Counted from the first letter of the stretch, positions 26,101 to 34,120 are shown. The stretch is 64,000 nucleotides of DNA from Streptomyces sp. SCSIO 30461 (GCF_037023745.1 NZ_CP146101.1:7624501-7688500), one strand, 5' to 3'. Notes: generated by a model from the letters alone, not told the origin. Translations and numbers: made by a program.

Positions 26101-27231
26101 GGCACGTTCGGTCTCGGCTCGCGCCCGGCCGGTGGCGACGGTGCGACGTTCGCGCTCGGCCGCCGTCTGCCCGGCGGTCTGTTCACAGGTGCGCACCAGG
26201 CGTTCCAGGTCGGCGAGTTGCTCCACCGCCTGGTAGGCGGCCGAGGAACGCAGCTGCTCCAGGCGGGCGCGCAGCGCGGCAAGCGCGGACTCGGCCTCGT
26301 CGGCCCGCGCCCCGGCCGCAGCACGCTGCTCCCGGGCCTCGTCGAGCTCCACCCCAGACGTCCCGTGGACGCGTTCCCTCTCGCCGGCCTCGGCCCTCCG
26401 GGCGCTGAGCCGGTCGGCGGCGACACGGGAGTTGACCCGCAGATATGTCGAGTACGCGGCGAGAAACGAGCGGGTGGCGTCGTCCGCGGCGATCAGTCCC
26501 TCCAGCGTGCGCTGCACGGACTCCATGTCGTCGAAGGAGCGGGCGGCCTCACCGATCAGCTCCTCGTCCAGCGGGCGCAGGCCGTCGGCGAGGGTGTCGG
26601 AGAGCTTGGCCGGGTCGAGGTTCTTGGCGAGCTGCGGGCGGCGCAGCGTGAGGATGAGGGTGAGGAGTTGTTCGTAGCGCTCCCGGCCGAGGCCGAACAG
26701 GCGCCGGTCGACGGCGGTGCGGTAGTCCGTGGCCGAGGCGATCACATCGGCGCCCAGCGGGGCGAGTCCGGCTGCCAGTTGCTTCTTCGTCAGCGGCCTG
26801 TCGTCGTCGGTGAGCAGGGAGAAGTCCTCGCCGATGCGCCCGTCGGCGACGAAGTGCCAGCGGGCGGGGGTGTCCCGGTGCCGCTGGGCGTGCAGGCCTA
26901 TCCCGCAGGTGACGGCCTGCCCGGTGGTGCGGTGGGTGAACTCGATCCATACGTAGCCGAGCGCGCCTTCCTGCCCCCGGAAGAGCAGGTTGGACTTCAT
27001 CGTGCGGTCTTCGGCGGCGAACGGGTTGAGCCGCTTGGGGTCGATCCGCCCGTCCAGGACGAACGGGAACAGCACTTCGAGGGCCTTGGTCTTGCCGGAC
27101 CCGTTGGGACCACGCAGGACCAGCCAGCCGCCGGCGAACGAGAACTCCTCGTCGCGGTAGTCCCACAGGTTGATGATCCCCGCGCGGGTGGGCGCGAACC
27201 GGGGCTGGAGGTCGACGGGCGGGGCGCTCAC
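23122..27231 (-). CDS. jetC: Wadjet type II SMC/SbcC-like ATPase JetC (TIGR02680 family)
   Basis: SMC-type motor of 1369 aa that would extrude or scan DNA loops in the Wadjet complex. Walker A GPNGSGKT is at residues 41-48. Then come long Ala/Arg/Glu-rich coiled coils (about 250-560 and 750-1000) flanking a hinge-like globular region (about 560-740). The C-terminal head has the ABC signature RLSGGEQSVSLHLPLF and Walker B LLALDEAFAGVDD. All ATPase motifs are intact. Its ATG overlaps the jetB stop in an ATGA arrangement and its end overlaps jetD. Confidence 0.95.
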   Translation of the reverse strand: MSAPPVDLQPRFAPTRAGIINLWDYRDEEFSFAGGWLVLRGPNGSGKTKALEVLFPFVLDGRIDPKRLNPFAAEDRTMKSNLLFRGQEGALGYVWIEFTHRTTGQAVTCGIGLHAQRHRDTPARWHFVADGRIGEDFSLLTDDDRPLTKKQLAAGLAPLGADVIASATDYRTAVDRRLFGLGRERYEQLLTLILTLRRPQLAKNLDPAKLSDTLADGLRPLDEELIGEAARSFDDMESVQRTLEGLIAADDATRSFLAAYSTYLRVNSRVAADRLSARRAEAGERERVHGTSGVELDEAREQRAAAGARADEAESALAALRARLEQLRSSAAYQAVEQLADLERLVRTCEQTAGQTAAERERRTVATGRARAETERAGQLAAERATAVSASAAALADHAHRAGIPWSAADAVPSALAERASALAAARHEGVRVVRVAAANLRDAERGRDAARAGQERAQQASRAAETEEERSQDELGAAHARAREELTRWQGQYGLLLPEGAAEPLARALDAAADPDGPEAGAPALSDLFTEATAPAVQGLRDRLAGLRGERGALETRRAETEAERARIAAEHDDAPPAARGRTADRDSREDASPLWQLVDFADGLGDTERAGVEAALEAAGLLDALVTADEPPTGGGDGYLRATAPVDGPSLADLLRPETGTAVPADRITAVLRSVAVTDTAGAATAVCPDGRYAVGILVGSHGKPHAEYVGATARMRRRAARIAACDALLSELTVQLEEVARGSSGCEDSLQEYETARGALPRTAALAPHLRALDRAVAALRATRMAADVAQSVYDESQAACAVASRALHRAESEHGITVRDADGTESATRAFEREAGELATRRREHTRQTEAATAAADRLTAAVEDEERAAEAERAARRRHAEEAAGLQALREAVGAEAQQVMARVEETESSLEAAARETDTARVARDEAIGRLAAAEARRAAAAEALEVAVAEEKDTARGLAPYAVRELLDLLRCPPELAWPAQEADWAGERLPPAAAAVHEAILTATRELAPTESSVKQSVTRLTTALEDLHAHLAAAGQDYQPAWDSSSGVITVTVADEQGPLPIASFAEKIASHRRDQAELLSDSEQRILEDALLTRLAQQIHDRTVDARDLIRRMNTDMRERRMSSGTTVGVGWLLADGLDDEQRAVCALLDADAARLGPEELARMRTHFAAQIKNARARQRETPYRQLLAEVLDYRRWRQFAFQLVRPGGDEERLTRARHSRLSGGEQSVSLHLPLFAAAHAMLNSAHPDAPRLLALDEAFAGVDDTGRGELMSLAAQFDLDLFMTGYDLWAVHGAVRAAAHYDLAHSAVDHTVSALLLLWDGERLHADDSGTLGVLLGSPGTRSARRRDREEQEFRLAD

Positions 27232-28673
27232 GGGGCGGGGTCCTTCACATCGTCTGCGGCGAACAGGGCTTCGGGGCTTGCGGCGACCGCCACGGCCCCG
27301 GTGGTGCTACGCATGCGGGGTCGCGGTTTCACCTCGGCCGTCACCCCGCGGTAGCGGGCCAGCAGGGGTAGCGCGAGCACGCCACCCGCCACCCTTGCGA
27401 CGAGCGACATCGCGGCCAGCAGGTCCACGGCCTGGCCGAGAAGCCGGTCAGGGTCGCCGCGCAGGTCGGCGGCGAACCCGGCACCGTACCGCTTGATGAT
27501 CTCCCTCATCTGGGTGCGCAGCCAGGAGTCGGTGACGAAAGGATGGCGGACCTCCGGAGCAACCGGCGCCTCGTTCTTCCCCTCCGCCGCCGCCTCCGTG
27601 TCACCCCACTCCTGCGCGGCTTGTTCGAACACACCCCGCGCAGGGAGAGCCACGTCGATCCGGCCCGCCCGGTCCGCGAGGCGCTCGGCGGCACTCTGCA
27701 TCGGCAGCAGCTCGGGCGCGTGCCGCCCGGTCCGCGCCGCGGCCTCGCTGATCCGTGCGCCGAGCAGCAGAGCGGCCTGGGCGACGGTGCCGCCGCCGGG
27801 GAACCGCGTATCGGAGAGGCGGCCCGAGGTGTCGACCAGGGCGACGCCCTCCGCGCGCCGCTCAACGCCGAGGCCGGTGAGGCGGGTGAGATCCTCGGCG
27901 AGCGTAGGGCTGCGCAGCTGACCGGTCAGCTCCGGGTCGGCGTCGGCGTAGTAGGCGACCGGATGCTCTAGGACCAGGCGCCTCGCCCGCCGGGACGCGG
28001 AAAGGCGCTGGGCCCGGCGTCCCTCGGACAGACTCCTCGCACCCGCCGAGTCGAGGAGCTCGGTCACCGAGGTCACGTGCTGGAGGACGCGGCTGGGCTG
28101 GTGGACGGCGGTGAGCACCTCCCGGTCGATGTCGTACAGGGCCTCGGCCCGCTCCGGGTCTGTGGCCCAGGAGGCGGCAGAGCCGTCGGCCAGGTGCAGC
28201 GCACCTCGTTCGGTGAGCCAGCTGACGGCGTCGACGAAGGCGTCCCGGTCGTACTTGCGGCCGGTGTCCAGGCCGAGCCCGTCGATTCTGGCGGCGTCGG
28301 CGGCGACGGTGTCGGCGAGCTCCCCGAGCGCGACCTGAGCCCCCTGCCGGCCCAGCGCGGCCAGGGTGAGGGCGAGGTAGGCGTACCGGCGCCGGTCGAA
28401 GGGGCGACCGGACCGGCTGAGCGCCGGCCGGGTGGGGTCCAGTTGGTCCTGGGCACGTTGGAGGCGGGCGGTGTCGCCGGTGGTGATCAGCCGGTAGCCG
28501 AGTACCTCCATCAGATCGGTACGCAACTGCTCGGCCCAGCGCCGCACGGTCGGCAGCGCGCCGACGTCCGGGTACACGGCCGTGATCAGCGGATGCCGCA
28601 GCATGAGGCGTACGGCCTTCTGGTAGTCGGCCAGTTCCAGAGCCGACACGTTCTCGGCGACGCGAGTACTCAT
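27228..28673 (-). CDS. jetB: Wadjet type II kleisin-associated subunit JetB (DUF2398/TIGR02678)
   Basis: A 481-aa protein of the DUF2398 family, the KITE-like winged-helix subunit of Wadjet type II. Family landmarks: LADYQKAVRLMLRHPLITA, VLGYRLITTGDTARLQR, RPFDRRRYAYLALTLAALG, a central winged-helix stretch DAVSWLTERGALHLADG, and SWLRTQMREIIKRYGAGFA near the C-terminus. Start ATG at 28673 overlaps the jetA stop (ATGA); its stop overlaps the jetC start the same way. Full length with no lesions. Confidence 0.93.
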   Translation of the reverse strand: MSTRVAENVSALELADYQKAVRLMLRHPLITAVYPDVGALPTVRRWAEQLRTDLMEVLGYRLITTGDTARLQRAQDQLDPTRPALSRSGRPFDRRRYAYLALTLAALGRQGAQVALGELADTVAADAARIDGLGLDTGRKYDRDAFVDAVSWLTERGALHLADGSAASWATDPERAEALYDIDREVLTAVHQPSRVLQHVTSVTELLDSAGARSLSEGRRAQRLSASRRARRLVLEHPVAYYADADPELTGQLRSPTLAEDLTRLTGLGVERRAEGVALVDTSGRLSDTRFPGGGTVAQAALLLGARISEAAARTGRHAPELLPMQSAAERLADRAGRIDVALPARGVFEQAAQEWGDTEAAAEGKNEAPVAPEVRHPFVTDSWLRTQMREIIKRYGAGFAADLRGDPDRLLGQAVDLLAAMSLVARVAGGVLALPLLARYRGVTAEVKPRPRMRSTTGAVAVAASPEALFAADDVKDPAP

Positions 28674-30247
28674 CCGGTGACCTCCAGCCGCAGTCCGTCC
28701 AGGTGCAGGTCGCCCCGCACGGTGCGGACCGTGGTGAACTCCTCGCCGGGCCCCGTCGGGACAAGAGTCAGCCGTACCCCGTGCGCCGAGCCGGAAGCCA
28801 GCGGGCCCGCGACACCCCCGGTGACCGGCACCCGCGCGGCCAGTGCCACGTCCATCAGGGACAGCAGCGCCCGGGTCTCGGCCTCGTCCAGGACCCTGCC
28901 GTACGCGCCCGCGCCGGCCAGAGACAGCGCCGCGCCCCGGCGCTCGGCCTGGTCCTTGAGCTGCGCGGCCCGCAGCTCGGCGCGCTCCGCGTCGTTGCGC
29001 TCGATCCGTCCCGGCCCCTTGAGGGCAGGGGTGCGGCCGGACTGCACCAGGGTGCGGGCCAGCTCCACCGGCTCGGCCTCCCACCACGAGGTACGCCCGG
29101 GAATCAGCTCGGGGTCCGGATAGGGGACGGCTATGTGCCGGGGGGCACCGAGCCCGAACACCGCCTGGAACAGGGCATGCGCGTCGTCGTCGGTCGTACA
29201 GGAGGTGAACCACTGGGCAAGGTGGCGCAGCTGGCTCTCCCGGCTCACTCCGCCGCGCCGCGCTTCGGTGACCCGCCTCAGCAGCGCGAGGACCGAGCGG
29301 ATCGCTGTGACCGTGGCGTCCTGCAGCCGCTCCGCCTCACTGTGTTCACGCTCTCCGAACCAGTGCACGACGCCACCCCACCGCTGCCGCCAGTCGTCGA
29401 GACGGGCAGCCGGATTCCGGAAGAGCCGCTCGTCGGCCTCCGCGGCGTACTCGACCATCCGGTCCACGCCACTGGCCGCGACCTTCTCCACCGCCTCGGC
29501 GAGCAGCGGGGCGTAGCGTCCGAGCTCGGCGGTGAACTCCCGCATGTGTGCGAGCAGCGCGTCCTTGTGCGCGAGGAACACCTCGGGCCTGGCATCGTTG
29601 GTCCGCGCGAGGTCGCCGAGCATCAGGTAGAAGCGGGCGGCCCGCTGCGCCATCTCGTTCAGCACGGAGTCCAGACGGCCCAGCTTGCGGTAGACCTCCT
29701 CGGCGTCGCCCGCCGCGTTCGCCTCGGCGAGTGCGGTCAGGTCGGCGAGGAGGTCGGGAAAGACGAGCCGGGAGAGCTGTGCGTCCTCCAGGGAGGCACC
29801 GAGCACGTCCTCCACCGCCCGGTAGGCCCGGTAGCCGGCCTGAGTGAACTGGTACACGTAGTGCCGGTTGCGGTACTCCGCCAGGTTCGCCGCCCGCGTC
29901 CCGTCGTAACTGCGGTCCAGGACCCGCCACTCGGCGAGCGCGTCCAGCAGCGGCTGCACGTCGCCCACGGCCGCCCCCGGATGGTCCGCGACCAGCCTCC
30001 CCAGGAGATCAGCCACGTCGGAAGCGTGCAAGAGCACCTGGTAGTTGGCCCGCCCTCGCTCGAAGGCCCGAAGCAGCCACAGATAATCGTGCCGCTTCTC
30101 GGCAGCCGCGAAGTGGAAGAGCCGCAGCCGGTCGTCAAGGGTGAAGGCATCGATCCCGAAGGCGTCCTCGTCCCCACCCTCCACAGACGCCGGGCCTGGG
30201 GGCGCAACCGGGGAATCCTCACTCACACGCGTCAGCAACTTCCTCAT
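28670..30247 (-). CDS. jetA: Wadjet type II kleisin subunit JetA (DUF2397/TIGR02677)
   Basis: First gene of the Wadjet operon, 525 aa, the DUF2397 kleisin-like subunit linking the SMC heads. Recognisable features are DRLRLFHFAAAEKRHDYLWL-type N-terminal sequence, YRNRHYVYQFTQAGYRAYRAVEDVL, the helical middle ARFYLMLGDLARTNDARPEVFLAHKDALLAH-type region and the C-terminal LSLMDVALAARV. ATG at 30247 is used; GTG at 30226 (MSEDSPV) with GGAAG upstream is an equally good start. About 210 bp separate it from the hairpin next to attL, and its promoter must lie there. Confidence 0.92.
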   Translation of the reverse strand: MRKLLTRVSEDSPVAPPGPASVEGGDEDAFGIDAFTLDDRLRLFHFAAAEKRHDYLWLLRAFERGRANYQVLLHASDVADLLGRLVADHPGAAVGDVQPLLDALAEWRVLDRSYDGTRAANLAEYRNRHYVYQFTQAGYRAYRAVEDVLGASLEDAQLSRLVFPDLLADLTALAEANAAGDAEEVYRKLGRLDSVLNEMAQRAARFYLMLGDLARTNDARPEVFLAHKDALLAHMREFTAELGRYAPLLAEAVEKVAASGVDRMVEYAAEADERLFRNPAARLDDWRQRWGGVVHWFGEREHSEAERLQDATVTAIRSVLALLRRVTEARRGGVSRESQLRHLAQWFTSCTTDDDAHALFQAVFGLGAPRHIAVPYPDPELIPGRTSWWEAEPVELARTLVQSGRTPALKGPGRIERNDAERAELRAAQLKDQAERRGAALSLAGAGAYGRVLDEAETRALLSLMDVALAARVPVTGGVAGPLASGSAHGVRLTLVPTGPGEEFTTVRTVRGDLHLDGLRLEVTG

Positions 30248-30460
30248 ACGACAGGCCAGAACTGGTAGTGGCAGGACCCACCCGACCTCATTCTGCCGCC
30301 TGGAGACTCGCAGTGGAAAATCTGCTCGGCGCATCCATGAGCACAGGTACACTCCGCGCTCGGAGATCCCGGCACACTTCCGGCATCCGGCGCTCACGCA
30401 TGCTCACGCACGCGGCCGCAAGCCCGAACCTCCGCCCAACCGTAAAGCAACGCGCACTAA

Positions 30461-30495
30461 AAACCCCAGGTCACGGGCAATGTGACCTGGGGTTT
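30461..30495. terminator. Hairpin beside attL
   Basis: Perfect 14-bp stem AAACCCCAGGTCAC (30461-30474) with GTGACCTGGGGTTT (30482-30495). Thirteen of these stem bases recur in the hairpin beside attR. It would have been the original terminator of the tRNA-Thr gene before integration. Confidence 0.8.
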
Positions 30496-30499
30496 ACCT

Positions 30500-30543
30500 G
30501 AGCCGCCTTCGGGATTCGAACCCGAGACCTACGCATTACGAGT
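30500..30543 (-). other. attL: displaced 3' half of tRNA-Thr
   Basis: Forty-four bases identical to 45565-45608, covering the anticodon loop to the tRNA 3' end. The 5' half and the encoded CCA are missing (the next bases are AGG instead of CACC), so no functional tRNA can be made here. Confidence 0.93.
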
Positions 30544-30660
30544 TGTCCGATCTTGGTCCGGGGCGGTCCATGAGCGTCCGGACACCACCTGTCTGCACAG
30601 CTCAGCGACCCTGACGGCCCGCCCCGTACGTTCATGGACGTCCACGGATTCAGCGTGAGT

Positions 30661-30680
30661 TGAGACCACAACTGAGACCC
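30661..30680 (+). promoter_or_regulatory. Candidate integrase arm-type site, left end
   Basis: TGAGACCACAACTGAGACCC, two TGAGACC copies 12 bp apart, 117 bp inside attL. It matches 19 of 20 bases of a site in the same orientation at 45452-45471, 93 bp inside attR. Confidence 0.55.
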
Positions 30681-30686
30681 ACGCCG

Positions 30687-31625
30687 TCACCTCTGGCGAG
30701 GCAGCATCTGTTCAGGCGACGCCGCACAGCGGAACCCTGTGTCATCGTCGTGCATCATGTCGCTGGCGTCGTTGGACACGGCAGGCACTCCCCGGAACAG
30801 AGGGCTCGTGAAGGCGCTGCCGCGGAGTTCGTACCGCCCCGGCGTGGTCGGTGTCGCGAGCCATTCCCACACGTTGCCCACCATGTCGTAGACCCCGTAG
30901 GGCGAAACGCCGCTGTGGTACCGAGAGACGGACGTCGTACGCTCCACTCCGGTCTCTCGGACGTTGCACTTGGCGGCGGTCTTCTGGTCGCCCCACGGAA
31001 AGGAGCGGCCGGAGGTTCCCCGCGCTGCCTTCTCCCACTGTTCGGCTGCGGGCAGCGCCTTCCCTGCCCATGTCGCGTACGCGCTCGCGTCGCGCCATGT
31101 CACGTGCACGACGGGGTGGTCGTACAGCTCGCGCGGGCAGCGGCCGTTCTCCCAGTGCTCAGGCACAGGGTGTCGAGTCGCCGCGCAGAACCGCGCGTAG
31201 TCGGCGTTGGTGGTCGGGAAGGTGTCGATGTGGAAATCGTCCACCCACACCGGTTCGTCGTCCTCGCCGGACAGGAAGATCCCTTCCGGTACGTGCGCCA
31301 TGAGTTTTCCGTCACCGGGGTGCTTCATGTACTCACCGCTGAGCGTTTGCTCTTCATCAGGCTCGATGACCGCTTGGGTAGGGATGTCATCCGCCGCCAG
31401 GATGGCGACGAAGCGCCCCTGAGCGTCCGGGCTGGCGTTGGCGAGCAGGGTGTCCAAGGCGGCTTGGTTCACCATGCGCAGGGAAGCTTGCTCGCTGTCT
31501 GCCTCCCACCGAGAGACGATGCGATCGGATACCCCGAGCTTCTCGGAGAACTCCATGAGGCTCATGCGTACGGCTTCACGCAGCGCCTTAACTTCACGTC
31601 CGGTCCATTTCGTAACGAGTGGCAT
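30687..31625 (-). CDS. HTH regulator fused to an FGE-sulfatase-like (SUMF1) domain lacking catalytic cysteines
   Basis: A 312-aa cytosolic fusion. Residues about 5-60 are an XRE-type HTH (LREAVRMSLMEFSEKLGVSD). Residues about 105-305 form a formylglycine-generating-enzyme-like domain: FHIDTFPTTNADYARFCAAT, VVHVTWRDASAYATWAGKAL, YGVYDMVGNVWEWLATP and DDTGFRCAASPE. In active FGE the segment after the RGGS position carries two catalytic cysteines. Here it reads ELRGSAFTSPLFRGVPAVSN with none, so it is not expected to make formylglycine and may act as a sensor or structural domain. ATG at 31625 follows GAGG. Cargo gene of the AICE, 50 bp from the aminotransferase gene on the same strand. Confidence 0.85.
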   Translation of the reverse strand: MPLVTKWTGREVKALREAVRMSLMEFSEKLGVSDRIVSRWEADSEQASLRMVNQAALDTLLANASPDAQGRFVAILAADDIPTQAVIEPDEEQTLSGEYMKHPGDGKLMAHVPEGIFLSGEDDEPVWVDDFHIDTFPTTNADYARFCAATRHPVPEHWENGRCPRELYDHPVVHVTWRDASAYATWAGKALPAAEQWEKAARGTSGRSFPWGDQKTAAKCNVRETGVERTTSVSRYHSGVSPYGVYDMVGNVWEWLATPTTPGRYELRGSAFTSPLFRGVPAVSNDASDMMHDDDTGFRCAASPEQMLPRQR

Positions 31626-31675
31626 GGGCTACCTCTGTCGTGAATCGCCGCCCCTGGCGGGGCGGCGGCACGCGT

Positions 31676-32461
31676 CTACAGGAGGTCGCCGGGAATCCCG
31701 GCGTACCCCTCACGCAGTGCGGCGAGCACGGGGTGATCCTGGGGGAACTGCACATCGTCCAGCGCGCTCACGGAGCGCACGCCGATCGTCGTGTTCGTGG
31801 CGAACGCGGCGGCCATGTTGGGGACGTCGGCAAGCTGGACGGGGGCCGTGACCTGCTTGGGAGCGTCAAGGCTCTGGAGGAGGAGCATCGTCGTACCGGG
31901 CAGCACGGGGGCGTCCGGCCAAATGACCGTCCCGCCCTGGTCGACGAAACCGAGATTCCACGTGCCGCCCTCGGAGATACGGCCGTCCGGTTCGACAAAC
32001 ACCGCGTCGTCGAACCCGGCGAGTTGTGCGTCACGCCGAATGCGGAGCTGCGAGTGAAGGCCGATGTGCTTCACAGCCGCGCTGTCGCGGGTGAAGGTGA
32101 AGGACTTGGCGGTGAGCGGCGGCGGAGACAAGGCGCCGGCCGGTCGCAAGTTCACCAGAACGTGAGGGTCTTTCGCGTCACTCGGACGCCCCATGTCAAT
32201 CGCCGGGTCATAGATCGTGACGCGGATGCCCGCGACACGGGTGACACCCTCAACTGCCTTACGGATGTAGTCCAGCGTCCGGCCACGGTCCAACTCGACA
32301 CCGAAGACGATTCGGCAGTCCCGCACCAAACGATCCAGGTGGAGCGACAGGCCGCGGATCGTGCCGTCCTCCATGCGCATGGACGTGAAGTGCCCATAGT
32401 TGGTGAGGGCGAGAGCTTGGAGTTCGTCCAGGGTGACGGGCTTTCCGTTCAGTTCAGCCAT
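31676..32461 (-). CDS. Class IV aminotransferase-fold PLP enzyme
   Basis: PLP enzyme of fold type IV, 261 aa, related to branched-chain/D-amino-acid aminotransferases and aminodeoxychorismate lyase. The Schiff-base Lys lies in AAVKHIGLHSQLRIRRDAQL-like sequence, the conserved Glu-x-x-x-x-Asn in ISEGGTWNLGFV, and the N-terminal core reads GLSLHLDRLVRDC. The substrate cannot be predicted. ATG at 32461 is chosen from the match of MAELNG to compact family starts; the ribosome site is weak. It is AICE cargo located between the HTH/FGE gene and the GntR gene on the minus strand, probably one transcription unit. Confidence 0.85.
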   Translation of the reverse strand: MAELNGKPVTLDELQALALTNYGHFTSMRMEDGTIRGLSLHLDRLVRDCRIVFGVELDRGRTLDYIRKAVEGVTRVAGIRVTIYDPAIDMGRPSDAKDPHVLVNLRPAGALSPPPLTAKSFTFTRDSAAVKHIGLHSQLRIRRDAQLAGFDDAVFVEPDGRISEGGTWNLGFVDQGGTVIWPDAPVLPGTTMLLLQSLDAPKQVTAPVQLADVPNMAAAFATNTTIGVRSVSALDDVQFPQDHPVLAALREGYAGIPGDLL

Positions 32462-32613
32462 GCGGCCAGTCTCGCAGTCACCGAGGCCCGCCAACACCCC
32501 GCCACGCAACCAAAGTTCGGATTAGTTCGGTGCAGGGGCAGCGGGAGTACGTACTCGCAGAGCTCCCGCCGGAACACGCTTAGGGCATGGCGACGAACAC
32601 ACCGCGAGAGACG

Positions 32614-32997
32614 CTAGGCGCCGGACTCCCCCTTGGGGGAGCCCACGACGGACTCAAGCTGCTTGACGCGCTCGACAAGGCCGGAAAGTTCGGCCGAGAC
32701 GCGCGCGACCTCGGCTTGCAGCTCGGTCAAGCGCCGCGCTGCCTCGCGGGGCCCCTGCTCTCCGGGGGCAGGGTCGCGGACGTAGGTGCCGCTCCCCGAC
32801 ACGCCTTCGACCAACCCCTCTTCCTGGAGTTGCGCGTAGGCGTTCTGCACGGTCATCAGGGCCACACCAAGCTTCTTGGCGTAGGCCCGAGCGCCAGGGA
32901 GGCGGTCCCCTGGGCCGAACGTCCCTGCGGCGATCTCGTCTCTGACCCTGGATGCGATTTCGCGGGCGTTGGGCTTCCTCTTCGGCTGTGAGTCCAC
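32614..32997 (-). CDS. GntR-family repressor with C-terminal coiled coil
   Basis: A 127-aa regulator. The GntR winged helix (residues about 8-75) shows IASRVRDEIAAGTFGPGDRL, KKLGVALMTVQNAYAQLQEE and the wing GVSGSGTYV. The remaining 45 residues are a coiled coil (LTELQAEVARVSAELSGLVE) without a ligand domain, like KorSA-type repressors of Streptomyces plasmids and AICEs that keep transfer and replication genes off. GTG at 32997. The three ACCTAGGT palindromes in the divergent upstream region are its likely operators, controlling itself and the transfer operon. Confidence 0.88.
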   Translation of the reverse strand: MDSQPKRKPNAREIASRVRDEIAAGTFGPGDRLPGARAYAKKLGVALMTVQNAYAQLQEEGLVEGVSGSGTYVRDPAPGEQGPREAARRLTELQAEVARVSAELSGLVERVKQLESVVGSPKGESGA

Positions 32998-33012
32998 CCC
33001 GAAAGCGTACTT

Positions 33013-33106
33013 GACCTAGGTCGTTTGCAATCAGGTCGCGAGAGCACTTGACGACCCAAAGCGACCTAGGTAGCTTTCTCGACAACGACAAGCGACCTAG
33101 GTCGCT
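33013..33106. promoter_or_regulatory. Three phased ACCTAGGT palindromes: GntR operator region
   Basis: GACCTAGGTC (33013-33022), GCGACCTAGGTAGC (33061-33074) and the perfect 16-mer AGCGACCTAGGTCGCT (33091-33106). Centres are 50 and 31 bp apart, close to five and three helical turns, so bound dimers would line up on one DNA face. They lie 16-110 bp upstream of the GntR start and on the other side precede the transfer operon. Confidence 0.85.
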
Positions 33107-33530
33107 CCAGCAAAGGTCTTTTGACCTGCACAACAACTCGACAGCGTGATCCACCGCAGATACGACGGCCGCGACGACTCCGGCTGAGGCGAGTGGAGAC
33201 CAGCCGACCGAGAAACGGCCCGTGTCACAACCGGGCCCACACCCCTGACCGGGAACGCCATCGGCTCTAAGAACCGCGCGGCACACCTTGAAACTGCGAC
33301 GACATCCGGGATTTCGGAACTCTCCGGGTCGAGCAGCGTCGTGCGAAACAGGAGATCCGAACCTGTACCAGCGCTCACGGTGCCCGACATCCCACCGCCG
33401 TTCCGGCAGACCGGTGTCGGGTCGCCGTGGTCGCTCGTAGCCCACGACCGACCCACCCAACGGCGCGCGGCCCCGGTGTCCTACCACCGGGACCGCTTCG
33501 AGCCGTCCACCTGCTAGGGAGACACGACTC
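33107..33530 (+). other. Long leader of the transfer operon with a hairpin
   Basis: No gene is apparent in these 424 bp. A hairpin CCCGGTG (33472-33478) with CACCGGG (33485-33491), 6-nt loop, lies 39 bp before the first start codon and could attenuate transcription. AGGGAG (33515-33520) serves the first gene. Confidence 0.5.
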
Positions 33531-33788
33531 ATGAAGCACATCGTTGCTGTTCAGGCGGTTGTTACCGCCGAGCGGATCGACTGCGAGCCCACGGCCGCGG
33601 AGCTGGATGCGATCGAGCGGGAGATGCCGCTGATCGTGGCGGAGGTCGAGTTGTTGGACGCGTACATCGTCACCCTGGACCGCGTCCCGTCCGAGCTGGA
33701 CGCCCGGCGGGTCCGTCGTGCCCGGCGCCGGGTGCTGGCCGCCCGCGCGGCGCTGGCCAACCGCGGCGTTTGCGGGGAGGCGGCGTGA
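33531..33788 (+). CDS. DUF6284 family small protein
   Basis: An 85-aa protein of the DUF6284 type often seen at the start of streptomycete AICE operons; function unknown. It has an acidic N-terminal half (AAELDAIEREMPLIVAEVEL) and a very basic helical C-terminal half (ELDARRVRRARRRVLAARAA), so it could bind DNA or a protein partner. No membrane segment. ATG at 33531 has AGGGAG upstream. Its stop overlaps the next gene's GTG (GTGA). Confidence 0.8.
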   Translation: MKHIVAVQAVVTAERIDCEPTAAELDAIEREMPLIVAEVELLDAYIVTLDRVPSELDARRVRRARRRVLAARAALANRGVCGEAA

Positions 33789-34120
33789 GCGCGCAGATCC
33801 TCGCGGACCTGTCGGCGCCTCTGGTGGCGCTGCGGCTGCTCTCCATGGAGTTCGGGCATCTGCCCGCGCCCACGGTGGCGGTGTCGCCGATCTACCCGGA
33901 TCTGCTGGAGCTGTCGTTCCACTGCGGTGTCGCCGACTTCGAGGTGTGGCGCGAGGCCTTGTCGATCGATCCGGGCGATGTTGTTCACCGCGTTCACCGT
34001 GACGGGACGACCGGAGCTCTGAACGTTCACGGGAACTTCGGCGGGGCGCGGGTGCGGCTCGTCGGCTACACCACCCTCGCGGTCGCGGACGGCACTTTGG
34101 CGGGGGTGGGGGCGTCGTGA
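33785..34120 (+). CDS. AICE-associated hypothetical protein, 111 aa
   Basis: No family recognised. A small soluble alpha/beta protein (LADLSAPLVALRLLSMEFGH, LLELSFHCGVADFEVWREAL, VHGNFGGARVRLVGYTTLAV) that reads like a compact single-domain fold; no Cys cluster, signal or membrane segment. GTG at 33785 overlaps the previous stop as GTGA with GGGGAGG just upstream. The stop overlaps the next start, so it is translationally coupled in the transfer operon. Its codons include GTTCAC repeats that also occur downstream. Confidence 0.75.
   Translation: MSAQILADLSAPLVALRLLSMEFGHLPAPTVAVSPIYPDLLELSFHCGVADFEVWREALSIDPGDVVHRVHRDGTTGALNVHGNFGGARVRLVGYTTLAVADGTLAGVGAS

Noticed and set aside
30500..30543. 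Second tRNA-Thr gene
   Set aside because: Only the 3' half is present; no D-arm or 5' acceptor strand.
30687..31625. Active formylglycine-generating enzyme (sulfatase maturation)
   Set aside because: The catalytic cysteines are absent and no sulfatase gene is in the window.
33097..33456. Minus-strand 119-codon frame in the AICE leader
   Set aside because: No ribosome site, no domain, atypical composition; overlaps the GntR operators.
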